Shown one piece after another: positions 19,497-30,019 of a stretch of DNA of 64,000 nucleotides. The DNA is from Oscillospiraceae bacterium (lineage in GTDB: Bacteria; Bacillota; Clostridia; Oscillospirales; Oscillospiraceae). Every line of letters begins with the position of its first letter. Position 1 is the first letter of the stretch. The stretch lies in contig JAAWQM010000001.1 of NCBI GenBank assembly GCA_022800525.1, positions 91,743 to 155,742 of the forward strand. The letters are read 5' to 3'. The notes under the pieces were generated by a model. The model was not told the DNA's origin, did not search any database, and was given only the letters and a program-made list of their open reading frames with translations. The position numbers and the translations under genes were made by a program.

Positions 19497-19523
19497 AATC
19501 AAAAATAAGAGGATCGAGGAGGA

Positions 19524-20966
19524 ATGTCGATGAGCGATTTTGTTTTGGGAAAGCTGAAGCCGCAGGGGGTATTCCGTTTTTTCGAGGAGCTGACCCGTAT
19601 CCCCCATGGCTCCGGCGACACGGCCGCCGCCAGCGATTGGGCGGTGGACTTCGCGGAAAAGCGGGGCCTCCGGCGCCGCAGGGACGAGCTGGGCAACGTG
19701 GTTATCTGGAAGCCCGCCTCTCCCGGCTATGAGAATCATCCGGCGGTCATTTTGCAGGGGCACCTGGATATGGTGTGCGTACAGGAGAATGGGCGGGGCC
19801 ACCATTTTGAAAGGGACCCGCTGGAGCTGGAGATCGACGGCGATTGGGTGAAGGCCAGGGGGACCACTCTGGGCGGCGACAACGGGATCGCTGTGGCGGT
19901 TATCATGGCCCTGATGGATGATGATTCCATTGCCCACCCGCCAATCGAGGCAGTGTTTACGGTGGATGAGGAGATCGGTCTGCTGGGGGCCAACGGGCTG
20001 GACTGCTCGGACCTGGAGGGGCGGAAGCTGATTAACCTGGACAGCGAGGACGAGGGCGTGCTGACGGTCAGCTGCGCCGGCGGGGCGCGGTGTGATATTG
20101 TAAGGGAGTTTCCTCTGGAAGAGGCGAGGGGGGCGGTGTGCGCGCTCACCGTCTCCGGCGGTCAGGGCGGCCACTCCGGTATGGAGATCAACAAGGGGCT
20201 GGCCAACGCCAACAAGCTGCTGGCGCAGTGTCTCAAGGAGATGGGGGAGATCCGGCTGATTTCCCTATCCGGCGGGCTTCAGGACAACGCGATCCCCAAG
20301 GAGGCGGAGGCGGTGTTCGCCGCGGAGGACCCCTCCGGGCTGGAGGCGGTGCGCAGCCGGTTTGAAGCGGAGGCGCGGGCCGCGTTTGGCGAGGCGGAGC
20401 CAACGCTGTCGGTTTCGCTGGTGACGGTTCCTCCGGAGGTGCGGCGGGCGCTTTCCGGCGCGGACAGCCGGGCGGCGGTGGACCTTCTGAACGAGTATCC
20501 TAATGGCGTACAGGCTATGAGCCAGGACATTCCGGGGCTGGTGCAGACCAGCTTGAATCTGGGCATTTTGCGGCTGAAGGATGGGAAGCTGGAGGTGTCC
20601 AGCTCGGTGCGCAGCAGCGTGGCGGCGGAGAAGGACGGTCTGTGCCAGAGGCTGGAGGAGCTGGCGGCGCGGTACGGCGGCAGGTATTCCCAGCGGGGGG
20701 CGTATCCGCCCTGGGAGTATCGGAAGGATTCTCCGCTGAGGGACACCATGACGCGCGTTTATGAGAGGATGAGCGGCAAGGAGATGAAGGTGGAGGCCAT
20801 TCACGCGGGGCTGGAGTGCGGATTGTTCGCCGGGAAGATGGACGGGCTGGACGCGGTATCCATCGGGCCGGATCTGAGGGATGTTCACAGCACGCGGGAG
20901 AAGATGTCCATTTCCTCTGTGCAGCGGACATGGAAGTATATGGTGGAGGCGCTGGGGGAGCTGTAA
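19524..20966 (+). CDS. pepD: aminoacyl-histidine dipeptidase (M20, PepD-like)
   Basis: VILQGHLDMVCVQ, TTLGGDNGIAVA, GGQGGHSGMEI, IHAGLECGLF. Confidence 0.95.
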   Translation: MSMSDFVLGKLKPQGVFRFFEELTRIPHGSGDTAAASDWAVDFAEKRGLRRRRDELGNVVIWKPASPGYENHPAVILQGHLDMVCVQENGRGHHFERDPLELEIDGDWVKARGTTLGGDNGIAVAVIMALMDDDSIAHPPIEAVFTVDEEIGLLGANGLDCSDLEGRKLINLDSEDEGVLTVSCAGGARCDIVREFPLEEARGAVCALTVSGGQGGHSGMEINKGLANANKLLAQCLKEMGEIRLISLSGGLQDNAIPKEAEAVFAAEDPSGLEAVRSRFEAEARAAFGEAEPTLSVSLVTVPPEVRRALSGADSRAAVDLLNEYPNGVQAMSQDIPGLVQTSLNLGILRLKDGKLEVSSSVRSSVAAEKDGLCQRLEELAARYGGRYSQRGAYPPWEYRKDSPLRDTMTRVYERMSGKEMKVEAIHAGLECGLFAGKMDGLDAVSIGPDLRDVHSTREKMSISSVQRTWKYMVEALGEL

Positions 20967-21114
20967 GCGGTGTAGGTCTGCGGGCGGTGATATCCGCCTA
21001 TGCGGGCGCGGCGACCGTTCGCGCGAAGCAGTCCTTCGGATTGCGGGCGTACAATGTGCGCCCCTACACAGATGCATCAGTCCAGAAGGATGTTTCGATA
21101 AAACGCCCCCGTTG

Positions 21115-21345
21115 ATGGCTCTGTCCCTTTCACAGGGCGGCAGCCGGAGTTGGTTTATTGCCAGACCACTAGATCAGATGCCCGAAGGGCCTCTTGTTCA
21201 TGGGGCAGCGCAGCTCCTCACTTTCGCCCGGGGTTCGAAAATCCCCTCGCCGAGGTCATGCCGGAGGCATCACCGAGAAGGGAGTCCAGAACCGCAGGTT
21301 CTGGTGTGTTTTTGGCTACTTTATTGCACAGGCAAAAAGTAACCG
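21115..21345. repeat. intergenic multi-hairpin, REP-like segment
   Basis: Non-coding; series of short inverted repeats ending ggctactttattgcacaggcaaaaagtaacc, reminiscent of tails of the 13.2/30 kb repeat. Confidence 0.4.
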
Positions 21346-21428
21346 CAGGTCCGGGCTGCGTAAGCCCGGGCTGTCAAATAGAAATTACTACCCCTTGCCC
21401 CCGGAGGGGGCAAAGAAAGGACTTAACA

Positions 21429-23117
21429 ATGAAATTTTCAGAGATGCCCTATACCAGACCCGACCTGGAAAAGGTCAAAAAGGCCACCGGAGAGATACTG
21501 GAAAAACTGAGCTCCGCCGGGACGGCGGAGGAACAGATCAACGCTTACCTGGCCTATGAGGAGGAGAGCAAGGAGGTAAATACCTCCTGGTCCCTCGCCT
21601 ACGCCCGCCACACCATCGATACCAGGGACGAATTCTACGACAAGGAGAGCGACTATCTCGACGAGATCGGCCCGGCCTTCACCGAGCTGGGACAGAGAGT
21701 GAGTCTGGCGCTGCTGAATTCCAGGTTCCGCCCCCAGCTGGAGGAGCGCTTCGGCAAGCTGTGGTTTACCAACCTGGAAATCTCCATACGGTGCATGAAG
21801 CCTGAGATCATGGAGCTGATGCAGGAGGAGAACAGGCTGACCAGCGAGTACCAGAAGCTCTACGCTTCCGCCGCCGTGGAGTGGGAGGGCGAGACCATCC
21901 CCCTGCCCAAGCTGGGGCCCTTCCTGCAAAGCCCCGACCGGGCCGTCCGCAAGGCCGCCTGCGAGGTGAAAGGCCGCTGGTTCGACGCCCATCGGGACCA
22001 GCTGGACGAGCTCTATGACAAGCTGGTGAAGAACCGCGACGCCCAGGGCAGGGCCATGGGCTATGAAAACTATATCCCCCTGGGCTATGACCGCATGGGC
22101 CGCAACTCCTGGGGACCCAGGGAGTGCGCCGCCTTCCGGGACCAGATTGCCTCTGATATGGTGCCCGTAGTGGCCCGGGTGAAGGCCAATCAGGCCAAGC
22201 GCATCGGCGTGGACGCCCTGAAATTCTACGACGATCCCCTGATGTTCCCCGACGGAAACGCTGTCCCACAGGGAACGGCAGAGGACATCCTGGCCGCCGG
22301 GAGGGAGATGTACCACGAGCTCAGCCCGGAGACCCGGGAGTTCATCGACTTCCTCTATGACGGCGAGCTGCTGGACGTGCTCAGCAAGGAGGGCAAGGCC
22401 CCCGGCGGCTACTGCACCAGCTTCTCCGCGTATAAGGCCCCCTTCATCTTCGCCAACTTCAACGGGACCGCCGGCGACGTGGACGTCCTGACCCACGAGG
22501 CGGGCCACGCGTTCGCCTTCTACCGGGCGGCGCGGAAGGGTTACCTTGAATCCCTCATAAGTCCCACCATGGAGGGCTGCGAGACCCACTCCATGTCCAT
22601 GGAGTTTCTGACTGCCCCCTGGCACGGGAAATTCTTCGGCCCTGCCACCCGCAAGTATGAGATTTACCACTGCGAAGACAGTCTCCGGCTCATCCCCTAC
22701 TGCTGTCTGGTGGACGAGTTCCAGCACCGGGCGTATGAGGAACCCGGCCTGACCCCTGCCCAGCGCAATGAGCTGTGGCTTGAGCTGGAAAAGAAGTACC
22801 GCCCCTGGCTCGACTTTGAGGACCTGCCCTTCTACAGCAGAGGCGCGGGCTGGCAGCAGCAGACCCATATTTTTATGAGCCCCCTCTACTATATTGATTA
22901 CGCGATGGCCCAGACCATGGCCTATCAGTTCTGGCTGGCCTCCCTGGAAAACCGGGAGGAGGCATGGAAGAAGTATCTGACCTTTGTGGACCTGGGCGGC
23001 ACCAGAACCTTTGAGGAGCTGGCCCAGGGCGCGGGTATGAAGCTGCCCTACGCCCCCGGGTGCATCAAAGAGATCGGAGAGAAAATTTCCAGGTGGATTG
23101 ACGAAAATCCCCTGTAA
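21429..23117 (+). CDS. M3 family oligoendopeptidase
   Basis: LTHEAGHAF zinc motif, EGCETHSMSMEFL. Confidence 0.95.
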   Translation: MKFSEMPYTRPDLEKVKKATGEILEKLSSAGTAEEQINAYLAYEEESKEVNTSWSLAYARHTIDTRDEFYDKESDYLDEIGPAFTELGQRVSLALLNSRFRPQLEERFGKLWFTNLEISIRCMKPEIMELMQEENRLTSEYQKLYASAAVEWEGETIPLPKLGPFLQSPDRAVRKAACEVKGRWFDAHRDQLDELYDKLVKNRDAQGRAMGYENYIPLGYDRMGRNSWGPRECAAFRDQIASDMVPVVARVKANQAKRIGVDALKFYDDPLMFPDGNAVPQGTAEDILAAGREMYHELSPETREFIDFLYDGELLDVLSKEGKAPGGYCTSFSAYKAPFIFANFNGTAGDVDVLTHEAGHAFAFYRAARKGYLESLISPTMEGCETHSMSMEFLTAPWHGKFFGPATRKYEIYHCEDSLRLIPYCCLVDEFQHRAYEEPGLTPAQRNELWLELEKKYRPWLDFEDLPFYSRGAGWQQQTHIFMSPLYYIDYAMAQTMAYQFWLASLENREEAWKKYLTFVDLGGTRTFEELAQGAGMKLPYAPGCIKEIGEKISRWIDENPL

Positions 23118-23192
23118 AACCCCGTCCGCCCTTATGTTTCCTGGGAAATCTGCCGAAAGATAAATCAAGGAAATAAAAAGGGGGGATTTGGT

Positions 23193-23768
23193 ATGGAGAT
23201 CAACGCAATCCATCAGATGAGACGCGCGGCGGTTCGCACGGACGAAAAGAAAAAGGACGTTCAGGCGGCGTCCGGCTCCGCCAATACGCCGCCAAAGGCG
23301 GACAGCCTGTCCCTGACCGGGCGGATGGCCGCCGGTCTGAAGGAGCAAAGTCAAAGGATTGCGAGCCTGCTGGAGCAGGACCGGCAGGAGGAGAAGACGC
23401 CGGAGCCCTGGGATATGCTGGATGGCGCGTCCGGTGAGGACGGGGACGATGAGGCGGACATGCTGGGCGAGCAGCTGAAGGTCATGCAGAGATGCCAGAA
23501 GATTGCCGCCCGGATTATGCGGGGTGACAAGGTTCCGCCGGAGGACGAGCGGTATCTGATGGAAAACGACCCCGATGGCTACAAGCTGGCCCTGGCGATG
23601 CGCACGCCCAAGAAGAAGCCCAAGGAGTGGGACAGCGTCCTGGAGGAGGAGAAGGAGAAGACCTCCGAAACCAGCGGGGAAGAGGAGACAGCCTCCTCCT
23701 GTGAAGCCTCCGGCGGGGCGTCCGATACCGGAGGAGACGCCGGCGGCGCGGCGGACAGCGGCGAATAA
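23193..23768 (+). CDS. hypothetical protein, acidic C-terminus
   Basis: RBS-preceded ORF MEINAIHQMRRAAVRTDEKKK. Confidence 0.6.
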   Translation: MEINAIHQMRRAAVRTDEKKKDVQAASGSANTPPKADSLSLTGRMAAGLKEQSQRIASLLEQDRQEEKTPEPWDMLDGASGEDGDDEADMLGEQLKVMQRCQKIAARIMRGDKVPPEDERYLMENDPDGYKLALAMRTPKKKPKEWDSVLEEEKEKTSETSGEEETASSCEASGGASDTGGDAGGAADSGE

Positions 23769-23907
23769 CAAATAAAAAACAGCGCCCGGGGCCGTCAGGT
23801 CCCGGGCGCCGCCTGTCTGCGTTCAGACAGTAATAAAGAAGAGAGAGAAAAAAGAAAGAGAGAATAAGAAGAAATCAGCAGAAAGCGCGAACATTTATAT
23901 CAACAGC

Positions 23908-25296
23908 TCAGGCGGCGCTGCCCTGGGCGGAACCGTAGCCGAAGAACTGGTTGAAGAAGTCCTCCATGCCGCCGTATCCGTCGTAGGGGTCGCTGTAGCC
24001 GTTATTGTTTTGCTGGGGCGCGGACTGGGGTTCGGGATCCGCCTGGGGCATATCGGTGGTGGAGCCGAAAGTCAGCTCCGTGGTCATCACCGTGCCGTCC
24101 CGGACAAAGGTGACGGTGGCGGTGTCCCCGGCCTTATAGGTCTTGCTGCCCATGGAGGAGGTCAGGTCGGACCAGGTGCTGATGGCGGTGGTGCCCAGCA
24201 TGGTGATTACGTCGCCCTCCTGGAGGCCCGCGGCAGCGGCGGGACCGTTGGCGGTCACTTCCGCCACATATACGCCGCTGCGCATCCCGCTCTGGGGATA
24301 GTAGGACACGCTCTGGCCCGCAATGCCCATCCAGGCGTGGGAGGTGACCTGTCCGTTCTCCATGATATCCTTGAGCATGGACAGAACATCGTCAATGGGG
24401 ATGGCGAAGCCCAGTCCCTCGGCGGCGTCGCCGCTGCCGGTGGTGGAGGTCTTGGCGGTGATGATGCCCACCACCTCGCCGTACTGGTTGAAGAGGGGGC
24501 CGCCGGAGTTGCCGGGGTTGATGTTCGTATCAATCTGGATCATGCTGAAGGGCGTGCCCTCCAGATTGATCTCCCGGTTGAGGCAGGAGACCACGCCGTG
24601 GGCCAGGGAGAAGGTCAGCTGGCCCAGGGGATTGCCGATGGTGGAGACATCCTCGCCCACCTTCAGGGAGGCGGAGGTGCCGATGGTCACGGGCTTCAGG
24701 CTGGTCTCGCCGGGGTCCACCTTCAGGATGGCGATGTCGTAGTCGGAGTCGCTGCCGATGATCTGGGCGTCATAGGTAGTGCCGTCGTTCAGCGTGACCT
24801 GGACGGTGCTGGCGCTTTCGATCACGTGGCAGTTGGTGGCGATATAGCCGTCAGAGGTGAGGATAAAGCCGCTGCCCGCGCTGGCAAACTGCTGCTGGAT
24901 CTGCTGGCCGAAGATGTTGTAGCCCACCGAGGCGGTGCCGGAGGTGTTGATGCTGACGCAGCTGTCGATGTTGGCGTCGTAGATCTGGGAGAAGGTGAGG
25001 GCCTCGCTGCCGGTGACGCTGACGGTCTCCACCTCCGCCCGGGGACGCTCGCTGATCATCATCTGGGTCTCGTTTTTATCGTCCCGGCTGAGGTACCATC
25101 CGGCTCCGAAGGAGCCGCCGATGAGCAGCGCCCCGCACAGCGCGATTGCGGTGACCCGTCTGGCCAGATGCTTTTTGGGCTTGATTTCGGCGGGCATCTG
25201 GCTGGGCTGGAAGCCCTGGGCGTCGGAGCGGTAGCTGTAGTGGTACTCGCCGGAGGTGTCCGGCTGCTGGCTGCTATTGTTATAATCTTCAAACAT
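23908..25296 (-). CDS. HtrA/DegP-type S1C serine protease with PDZ
   Basis: TNCHVI, SDYDIAILKVD, NPGNSGGPLFN, PDZ GLQEGDVITMLG. Confidence 0.95.
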   Translation of the reverse strand: MFEDYNNSSQQPDTSGEYHYSYRSDAQGFQPSQMPAEIKPKKHLARRVTAIALCGALLIGGSFGAGWYLSRDDKNETQMMISERPRAEVETVSVTGSEALTFSQIYDANIDSCVSINTSGTASVGYNIFGQQIQQQFASAGSGFILTSDGYIATNCHVIESASTVQVTLNDGTTYDAQIIGSDSDYDIAILKVDPGETSLKPVTIGTSASLKVGEDVSTIGNPLGQLTFSLAHGVVSCLNREINLEGTPFSMIQIDTNINPGNSGGPLFNQYGEVVGIITAKTSTTGSGDAAEGLGFAIPIDDVLSMLKDIMENGQVTSHAWMGIAGQSVSYYPQSGMRSGVYVAEVTANGPAAAAGLQEGDVITMLGTTAISTWSDLTSSMGSKTYKAGDTATVTFVRDGTVMTTELTFGSTTDMPQADPEPQSAPQQNNNGYSDPYDGYGGMEDFFNQFFGYGSAQGSAA

Positions 25297-25496
25297 AGGA
25301 TTTGCCTCCCTGTATAAAATATTGCTGCAGTGGGGCCTGCAGGCTTGTTTGCTTTCGATGGTCTTAGAATACAGGCTATTTATGACAAAAATATGAAGAT
25401 TTTTTGCAGAGATTATAAACAATGTGAAAAGGAATTATGAATCGGGCTGTCCCGCAGGGGTTCGCCGCCTCCCCGGGAATTGCGCAGGGCCTGGGA

Positions 25497-26570
25497 TCAA
25501 TCGCCGAAGCTGATTCCCAGCAGCTTCGCTTCTTTAATGACAGACGACTTCGGGTCAACGGCTTTCAGCTTTCCGGCTACGTCCTCCAGGGGAACCCTGA
25601 CGATCTCCCGATCCTTATAGCCCACCATGAAACCGTACTCGCCCTTGAGGACCAGATCGCCCGCCTCGCTGCCCAGACGGGAGGCGAACACACGGTCGTA
25701 GGGACAGGGGCTGCCGCCGCGCTGGGTATGTCCGGGCACGGTCACCCGCACGTCCAGCCCGCACCGCTTTTGCAGCTCACCGGCGATTTCATAGCTCACG
25801 GAGGGATGCTTGCGGTTGGCGATCTTCTTTTTGTAGTCCTTCTTGGAGAGGGCGGCGTCCTCCTTGGAGATCGCGCCCTCCGCCACCGCCAGGATGGTGA
25901 AGCGGCTGCCGCCGTCGTGGCGGGCCTTGATCTTCTTGGCGATTTTGCCAATGTCATAGGGGATTTCCGGAATGAGGATGATGTCCGCGCCGCCGGCGAT
26001 GCCGGCGTTCAGTGTCAGCCAGCCCACCTTGTGTCCCATGACCTCCACGATGAAAATGCGCCCGTGGGAGGCGGCGGTGGTATGGATGCAGTCGATTGCG
26101 TCCGTGGCCACGTTGACCGCGCTCTGGAAGCCAAAGGTCATATCCGTGCCCCACAGGTCGTTGTCGATGGTCTTGGGCAAAGTGATGACGTTCAGCCCCT
26201 CGGTACGCAGGAGGTTGGCGGTCTTGTGGGTGCCGTTGCCGCCCAGGATGACCAGACAGTCCAGCTGGAGCTTATAATAGGTCTGCTTCATGGCGGCCAC
26301 CTTGTCCATGCCGTCTTCGCCGGGGAGCCGGATCGTTTTGAAGGGAGTGCGGGAGCTGCCCAGGAAGGTACCGCCCTTGGTGAGGATGCCGGTGAAGTCA
26401 GCATAGTTCAGGAGACGGAAGCGGCCATAGATGAGGCCCTGATAGCCGTCCTGAAAGCCGTAGATCTCCACATCCTCCTTTGCGTTGAAAAGCGTCTTGG
26501 CGACGCCCCGCATGGCGGCGTTCAGCGCCTGACAATCTCCGCCGCTGGTGAGCATACCGATTCGTTTCAT
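25497..26570 (-). CDS. 6-phosphofructokinase family
   Basis: MLTSGGDCQALNAAMRG, LGGNGTHKTA, PKTIDNDLWGTD. Confidence 0.93.
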   Translation of the reverse strand: MKRIGMLTSGGDCQALNAAMRGVAKTLFNAKEDVEIYGFQDGYQGLIYGRFRLLNYADFTGILTKGGTFLGSSRTPFKTIRLPGEDGMDKVAAMKQTYYKLQLDCLVILGGNGTHKTANLLRTEGLNVITLPKTIDNDLWGTDMTFGFQSAVNVATDAIDCIHTTAASHGRIFIVEVMGHKVGWLTLNAGIAGGADIILIPEIPYDIGKIAKKIKARHDGGSRFTILAVAEGAISKEDAALSKKDYKKKIANRKHPSVSYEIAGELQKRCGLDVRVTVPGHTQRGGSPCPYDRVFASRLGSEAGDLVLKGEYGFMVGYKDREIVRVPLEDVAGKLKAVDPKSSVIKEAKLLGISFGD

Positions 26571-26773
26571 GGAAAAGCCCTCCTTGTTATTTGGTTACTT
26601 CCGGACTTGAAGAGCGGAAGCATATGCCTTGGTATGCGGCGGCCGCCGCATACGGCGGCGGGCCTGCCGGTTCCTTCCATAGTATATACCTTTTCTTCTG
26701 CGTTCTCAAGGGGGACGGAAATTTTTTTGGACAACCGTTTCCGCTTTGCGTCTCTGCATTCACTGCTGCCAAC

Positions 26774-27369
26774 TTAAGGCAGGACGGGCTTTTTATTGAT
26801 ATAGAAATGCTTTGAGCGGGGATTATTTCGAGCAGGAGAACGATCCGTGCGAATGGGTCCAGGATAAGCGGCAATATCACGGGAAAGGCGGTTGGACAAG
26901 GCGCGACGGAGATGGGGATCGTGCTCCGGCAAAATGAGAAAAAAGCGATTCCTCAAACAGGCAATCGCGCGATTCAAATTATCTTTTCTGGCATATTTCA
27001 GTTTTGTCCCCTGGTCATTATCCTGGATTTGTTTTGTAGCGTCAGCGGCGCGGATCATTGCAAAACCGGCGGTGCAGGCGGTGGCATAAAAATCCTGGCG
27101 GACACTCACTCCTGTCTTGACTGAGAAATTTTCCAGCTGGAGTTTGGATTTCAAGATGTCAGAGGCTGTTTCAATGGCCCAACATCTGAAATACAATATG
27201 TGAGCGCGTCAGGATCCTGCGCATGGATCTCAGCGATTCCATCCGCGAATTTACGCACATATTCCGGGTTCAAGTTCGCTCTTGCTTTGGAAAATGACTG
27301 CTTGCTGGCGGATTCTTTCTCAATATACCCGAAAAAACGGTCCATTCTAAGTTGCAGACTGCATACCAA
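26774..27369 (-). pseudogene. IS4-family transposase remnant (N- and C-terminal pieces, core deleted)
   Basis: N-part ESASKQSFSKARANLNPEYVRKFADGIAEIHAQDP, C-part RCWAIETASDILKSKLQLENFSVKTGVSVRQDFYATACTAGFA; lies in two ORFs. Confidence 0.75.
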
Positions 27370-27489
27370 GGCTTTTGTGTGCGTTTTGCCGTTATCCGCT
27401 CAAGTTGACGGCAGTGTCTCTGCATGATTAAAATAAAAAACGCCCCAGGCGTTTTTCGGCGGAGGTAACGGATTCGGCATCTCCCGCTG

Positions 27490-27522
27490 AAAAAAGAGGG
27501 AGAAGCAACTTGCTTCTCCCTC
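27490..27522 (-). terminator. terminator of tRNA-Gly
   Basis: Minus-strand GAGGGAGAAGCAAG..TTGCTTCTCCCTCTTTTTT. Confidence 0.75.
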
Positions 27523-27527
27523 CAGAC

Positions 27528-27603
27528 TGGAGCGGGCGACGGGGCTCGAACCCGCTACCTCCACCTTGGCAAGGTGGCGCTCTACCAGATGAGCTACGCC
27601 CGC
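27528..27603 (-). tRNA. tRNA-Gly(GCC)
   Basis: Cloverleaf gcgggcg..ttGCCaa..ggttcgagccc..cgcccgctCCA, CCA encoded. Confidence 0.95.
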
Positions 27604-27767
27604 AGAACACAATGGATTATAGCAGGCATCGCTCATTTTGTCAAGCCCCTATCCCAAATTTTTCGGTGGATTTTTCAGCCCCTGACCTTTCGGGAATGAG
27701 CGGGCGGTTATCCATTGTGGATAACTGCTTTGACATTTTCCCTTGCGAGAAAAATTAAGGGAAAATC

Positions 27768-27985
27768 TTTCTGGCCCATCTGGAAAAGAAAGACTGGAAC
27801 TATTTGATCCGGGTCCGGGACAAAGATCAGGTCATCGCATACGGCGCGCCTCTGCCCGACCGGCCGGAGTCCCCCTCGAGCTCACCTTGGACCGGCTGAC
27901 CCGGCGGCAGCTGGAGGCTCAGGGGATCTCCGTCCCGGAGACCTGTTACCGTGTTCCACCCGCAATGACCTCTGGCGGTTGTTTT
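27768..27985 (+). pseudogene. IS4-family transposase internal fragment, frameshifted, opposite strand to the other remnant
   Basis: FLAHLEKKDWNYLIRVRDKDQVIAYGAPLPD then shifted LTLDRLTRRQLEA. Confidence 0.6.
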
Positions 27986-28520
27986 TCCGGAGCCAATACA
28001 CACGATATCAACCTGTTGGAAGCTACCTTGGATCATATAGTGGTTCTTCGTCCGGAACCAGATGAAGCACACTCCTGGAGTCTGTGCCTGGACGCTGACT
28101 ATATTGGCAGCAATGAAAAGGTGCAGTCGCGTGGCTATACGCCCCATATTTGTCCTCGTTTTTGTTCAGTTTGCTTGTGTGGTTGTTGTCTGGCGCAGAT
28201 TCTGGCGCGTTCATTGCTGATTCAAGGGGGGCTTCATCCGACTTAACAGGTCGAATCGTTCTTCCCACCCTTTGTTCGTTATTTACGGATAAGCTCCAAA
28301 TCATGCTATAATCATTCGGTCAACGTCTGAGAGAACCTCCTGCTTTGTTTGACTGTGGTTGCCAGACTACTCTCATCTTTCCGCAGGAGCTTCTCTCTTT
28401 TGCTAAAGCTTTTTTATCGATCCCCAGTTGAAATGGGGGGGTTATGTCGCTAAAGCGCCAATAACAGAAAGGAAGCTGGGTCGGCGCCCAGCTTCCTTTT
28501 CTGCGTATAAATGATGATGC

Positions 28521-29375
28521 TTACTGCTTTGCCTCGTCGGGGATGGAGAACTCAGTGGCGCTGTTGAAATTGGAGCAGGTCATGGACATGGTCATCTCGG
28601 GGATGCTCATGGTCAGGCCCTCGGCCTGCTCGCCCATACTCTCCAGAATGGCACTCATCAGGCCGTCCATGACAGCAGTCATGTCCATGTCGTAGCGCAC
28701 GGGGTACAGATCGGCCTCGGAGATCCACAGGGTCACCTGGATGTCGCCCAGACCGGAGAGCATCTCCTCCATCTGGCTCTCGCTCAGGCCAAGGCTGCTC
28801 ATGGAGTCCAGCGCGCCGGATTCCATCATGACATCCTTCATGTTATCCCCGGTGATGACGCCGGTGTACTTGTAGGCGCTGATGCCGTCCACCGTCTCGG
28901 TACCCTCCTGCTTGAAGCTGCTGGCGCTGTCGATGTACGCGGACATGCTCTGGCTGACCTCATACTGGCCCAGGTCCTCGGCGGTGGCGGGAGCGGAATA
29001 CCAGCTGGTTCCGTCGTTCATATACATCATGTAGCTGCCGTCGTCGGCCTGCTCGGCGTAGATGGAGATGGTGGCGCTCTGACCGGCCATTTCGGTGGTG
29101 GCCTCCACCTTCATCCGCATGGGATCGGTGAACATGGTCATGTCCATGCTGGTGACGGTTTCCGTGGTCTCGCCGCCGGCTTCCATCGTCATGTTCATGG
29201 ACATGGCGGCGTCCATGCTGGTGGCGGAACTCATGTTGGCCATGGCGGTCACCATGGGGTCTTTTCCGTCTGTCTGGTCCCCGCCGCCTGCGCCATCGCC
29301 GCCGCAGGCGGTCAGGCTCAGTGCCAGAATGGCTGCGGCGATCAGCGCCGCAATACGGTTCGTCCTTTTCTTCAT
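28521..29375 (-). CDS. Met-rich lipoprotein, DUF6612-like
   Basis: Lipobox LALSLTACGGD; repeated MSMNMTM/TSMDMTM motifs. Confidence 0.75.
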   Translation of the reverse strand: MKKRTNRIAALIAAAILALSLTACGGDGAGGGDQTDGKDPMVTAMANMSSATSMDAAMSMNMTMEAGGETTETVTSMDMTMFTDPMRMKVEATTEMAGQSATISIYAEQADDGSYMMYMNDGTSWYSAPATAEDLGQYEVSQSMSAYIDSASSFKQEGTETVDGISAYKYTGVITGDNMKDVMMESGALDSMSSLGLSESQMEEMLSGLGDIQVTLWISEADLYPVRYDMDMTAVMDGLMSAILESMGEQAEGLTMSIPEMTMSMTCSNFNSATEFSIPDEAKQ

Positions 29376-29551
29376 AATTTCTTTTCCTCCAAATGCTTGT
29401 TATTTGTTTGGGCTAACGCCCGGCATATTGTAGCACCGCTTCCACGCTATTGCAAGGAGAAGATATTGTCTTAAAGGAAAATTAAGAATCTTGACAGCGT
29501 CCGGTTCCTGTGCTATATTACGTTCGAAATTGAACAAAAGGAGGGGACGCC

Positions 29552-30019
29552 ATGCTGCCGGCGTTTTTTATCCGCTCCAGAGGAGTGGCGAAGCTCTATA
29601 ACAGCCTTTTTGTCTCTCTGCTGGAAACATATCAGCTGACGCAACTGGAGGTTGACATTATCCTGTTTCTGGCGAACAATCCGGATTTTGACACCGCCCG
29701 CGATATTGTGGAGAAGCGGCATCTGGCGAAATCCCATGTTTCTTCCGGGGTGGAGTCCCTGGCCAGCCGGGGGCTGCTGGACCGCTCCCGTCAGGATGGC
29801 AACCGCAAGACCATCCACCTGCGCCTCACGGAGCGGGCCGCGCCCATTGTTGAGGAGGGCCGCGCGGTTCAGCTGCGCTATGGCGAGCTCCTGCTGGAGG
29901 GGTTCTCCAGGCAGGAGAGGGAGCAGCTGTTCCGCTTCCTGGAGCGGGTCGGTGAAAATGTGGATCGTGCCCTGACCGATGCCCCGGCGGGGCCTACTTT
30001 TCCCTCGTGGGAAAAGTAG
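29552..30019 (+). CDS. MarR family transcriptional regulator
   Basis: wHTH ARDIVEKRHLAKSHVSSGVESLASRGLLDRSRQDGNRKTIHLRLT. Confidence 0.88.
   Translation: MLPAFFIRSRGVAKLYNSLFVSLLETYQLTQLEVDIILFLANNPDFDTARDIVEKRHLAKSHVSSGVESLASRGLLDRSRQDGNRKTIHLRLTERAAPIVEEGRAVQLRYGELLLEGFSRQEREQLFRFLERVGENVDRALTDAPAGPTFPSWEK

Noticed and set aside
18318-20174. 618-aa minus-strand ORF
   Set aside because: Shadow of asnA and pepD.
21438-23771. 777-aa minus-strand ORF
   Set aside because: Antisense to the M3 peptidase; no recognisable motif or start context.
23781-23812. gcgcccggggccgtcaggtcccgggcgc inverted repeat as terminator
   Set aside because: Strong stem but no T tract; left uncalled.
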